NCBI GenBank assembly: GCA_963767715.1
Contig: CAVYFA010000013.1
Location: forward strand, 1-64,000
Length of the DNA stretch: 64,000 nucleotides
Reading direction: 5' to 3'
Source: CAVSXS01 sp963767715
Lineage (GTDB): Bacteria; Chloroflexota; Ktedonobacteria; Ktedonobacterales; Ktedonobacteraceae
A program made the position numbers and the translations under genes. The notes beneath the pieces are model-generated. The model was not told the origin of the DNA, did no database searches, and saw only the letters and a program-made list of their open reading frames with translations. This document shows, piece after piece, positions 63,443 to 64,000 of the stretch (positions are counted from its first letter, which is position 1; every line of letters begins with the position of its first letter).

Positions 63443-64000
63443 TTACGCTGGAGAAGTATCCACTACAACCGTAATCTTGCTAGCATCTTCTGGCAGCGTC
63501 ACGCTATCGCCTCCCGATAACTGTATGTTCGCCTGGACTATACCAGTTTGCGCTGATAGAATGGACTGCGCCTCTTCCTTCTTCTTACCGGCAACCATAC
63601 GGGCCAGAGTCTGTTTCTGAGTATTAGTGAACCTGTACAGCCATTTGCCCTGTGCAGTGACCGTTATTGTCACGGTGCCATTCTGCTGGTCGCTAATATT
63701 CGCGCTGACAACACTAGTCGCGATATTTCCAACAAGTACGTATGTACTACCAGGCCGAGTCTTGGCCTGCTGGATAAGCAATTGGTCAGCAAATGAACGA
63801 GCGCCGTCATAGTCGTAAACCTCGCCAGTACAGGTGAATGTGACTGACACGGTGACTGATGGTGCACTGTCGCCAGCTCGATGATTCGAACTCACCTTTG
63901 GACTGCATTGCGCGGCATTTATGAAACGCTCGTTGGAGCGCTGCTGGGTCTGGAGTGCTGCTTGTGCATCAGGCTCGTTAGCATTTATCAATCCTTGAGC
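63443..64000 (-). CDS. Partial surface or baseplate J-like protein, C-terminal part
   Basis: The reverse frame is open to the window edge, so the N-terminus is missing. It reads ANEPDAQAALQTQQRSNERF, then PSVTVSVTFTCTGEVYD, VTITVTAQGKWLYRF and LARMVAGKKKEEAQSIL near the end, finishing KITVVVDTSPA. The last block (L-V/I-A-G-K-x-x-x-E-A-Q-x-x-L followed by a short strand) recalls the end of baseplate J-like or Ig-like multi-repeat proteins of Chloroflexota. Identification is tentative. Confidence 0.5.
   Translation of the reverse strand, partial: AQGLINANEPDAQAALQTQQRSNERFINAAQCSPKVSSNHRAGDSAPSVTVSVTFTCTGEVYDYDGARSFADQLLIQQAKTRPGSTYVLVGNIATSVVSANISDQQNGTVTITVTAQGKWLYRFTNTQKQTLARMVAGKKKEEAQSILSAQTGIVQANIQLSGGDSVTLPEDASKITVVVDTSPA

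Overview
The window looks like a chromosomal segment of a Chloroflexota bacterium, most likely a Ktedonobacteria-type aerobic heterotroph. This is inference: base composition is GC-rich, two-component systems and small membrane proteins are abundant, and Uma2, AIM24, MEDS, DUF1206, TM2 and FHA-ABCG proteins occur together. No 16S, tRNA or CRISPR array was found, so the placement cannot be confirmed here. Promoters follow a bacterial SigA pattern, often with an extended -10 (TGN before the hexamer). Most genes have clear GGAGG-like ribosome binding sites, but at least two (rnc and a DUF503 gene) look leaderless.

Layout. 1-4.6 kb: a Uma2 nuclease cut by the window edge, then a heterodimeric ABC exporter carrying three single-base frameshifts. 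4.66-7.4 kb: an AT-richer accessory island with an integrase remnant, a broken unknown gene, an ATGA-coupled pair of unknown genes and a DUF6941 protein. 7.5-15 kb: a minus-strand envelope cluster (beta-propeller, BNR-repeat lipoprotein, CopD-YtkA fusion, NarL-type response regulator and kinase, stand-alone YtkA protein, internally duplicated membrane protein) that I read as a copper or redox stress module. 15.3-27.7 kb: housekeeping genes (rnc, an orphan adenine methylase, the methylmalonyl-CoA mutase B12 subunit plus meaB, a TPR protein, RNase J, ftsK, Uma2, trmD). 27.9-34.5 kb: a kinase, PhoB-type regulator and UroD/MtaA-like operon, a NUDIX gene, a MEDS protein and an AIM24 protein. 34.7-43.4 kb: coaBC, a triple-FHA ABCG transporter, a DUF4097-like protein, and a 14-TM MFS exporter directly downstream of an LprG/LppX-type lipoprotein. 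43.6-50.7 kb: a soluble chemoreceptor-like protein, a receiver protein, a D-aminopeptidase, upp, DUF503, a WecG/TagA glycosyltransferase, split HldE-like kinase and nucleotidyltransferase, and a quinone oxidoreductase. 50.9-55.3 kb: DUF1206, a transposase remnant, a methyltransferase and two HtrA proteases (one frameshifted). 55.5-56.6 kb: an AT-richer three-gene module resembling a toxin-antitoxin locus. 56.7-64 kb: an aminotransferase, htpG, a DegT aminotransferase, membrane proteins, a TM2 protein and a partial surface or baseplate-like protein.

Strongest leads: (i) a 30-nt element, 25/30 identical, in the 5' leaders of both RNase J and ftsK; (ii) the lipoprotein-MFS pair with the same order as mycobacterial lprG-P55; (iii) the copper-like cluster whose unrelated proteins share a Met-rich motif; (iv) two small unassigned modules (6.0-6.9 and 55.6-56.6 kb); (v) split HldE-like genes in a lineage not expected to make LPS. 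Five genes need a single-base correction to read through, which could be assembly error or real decay.
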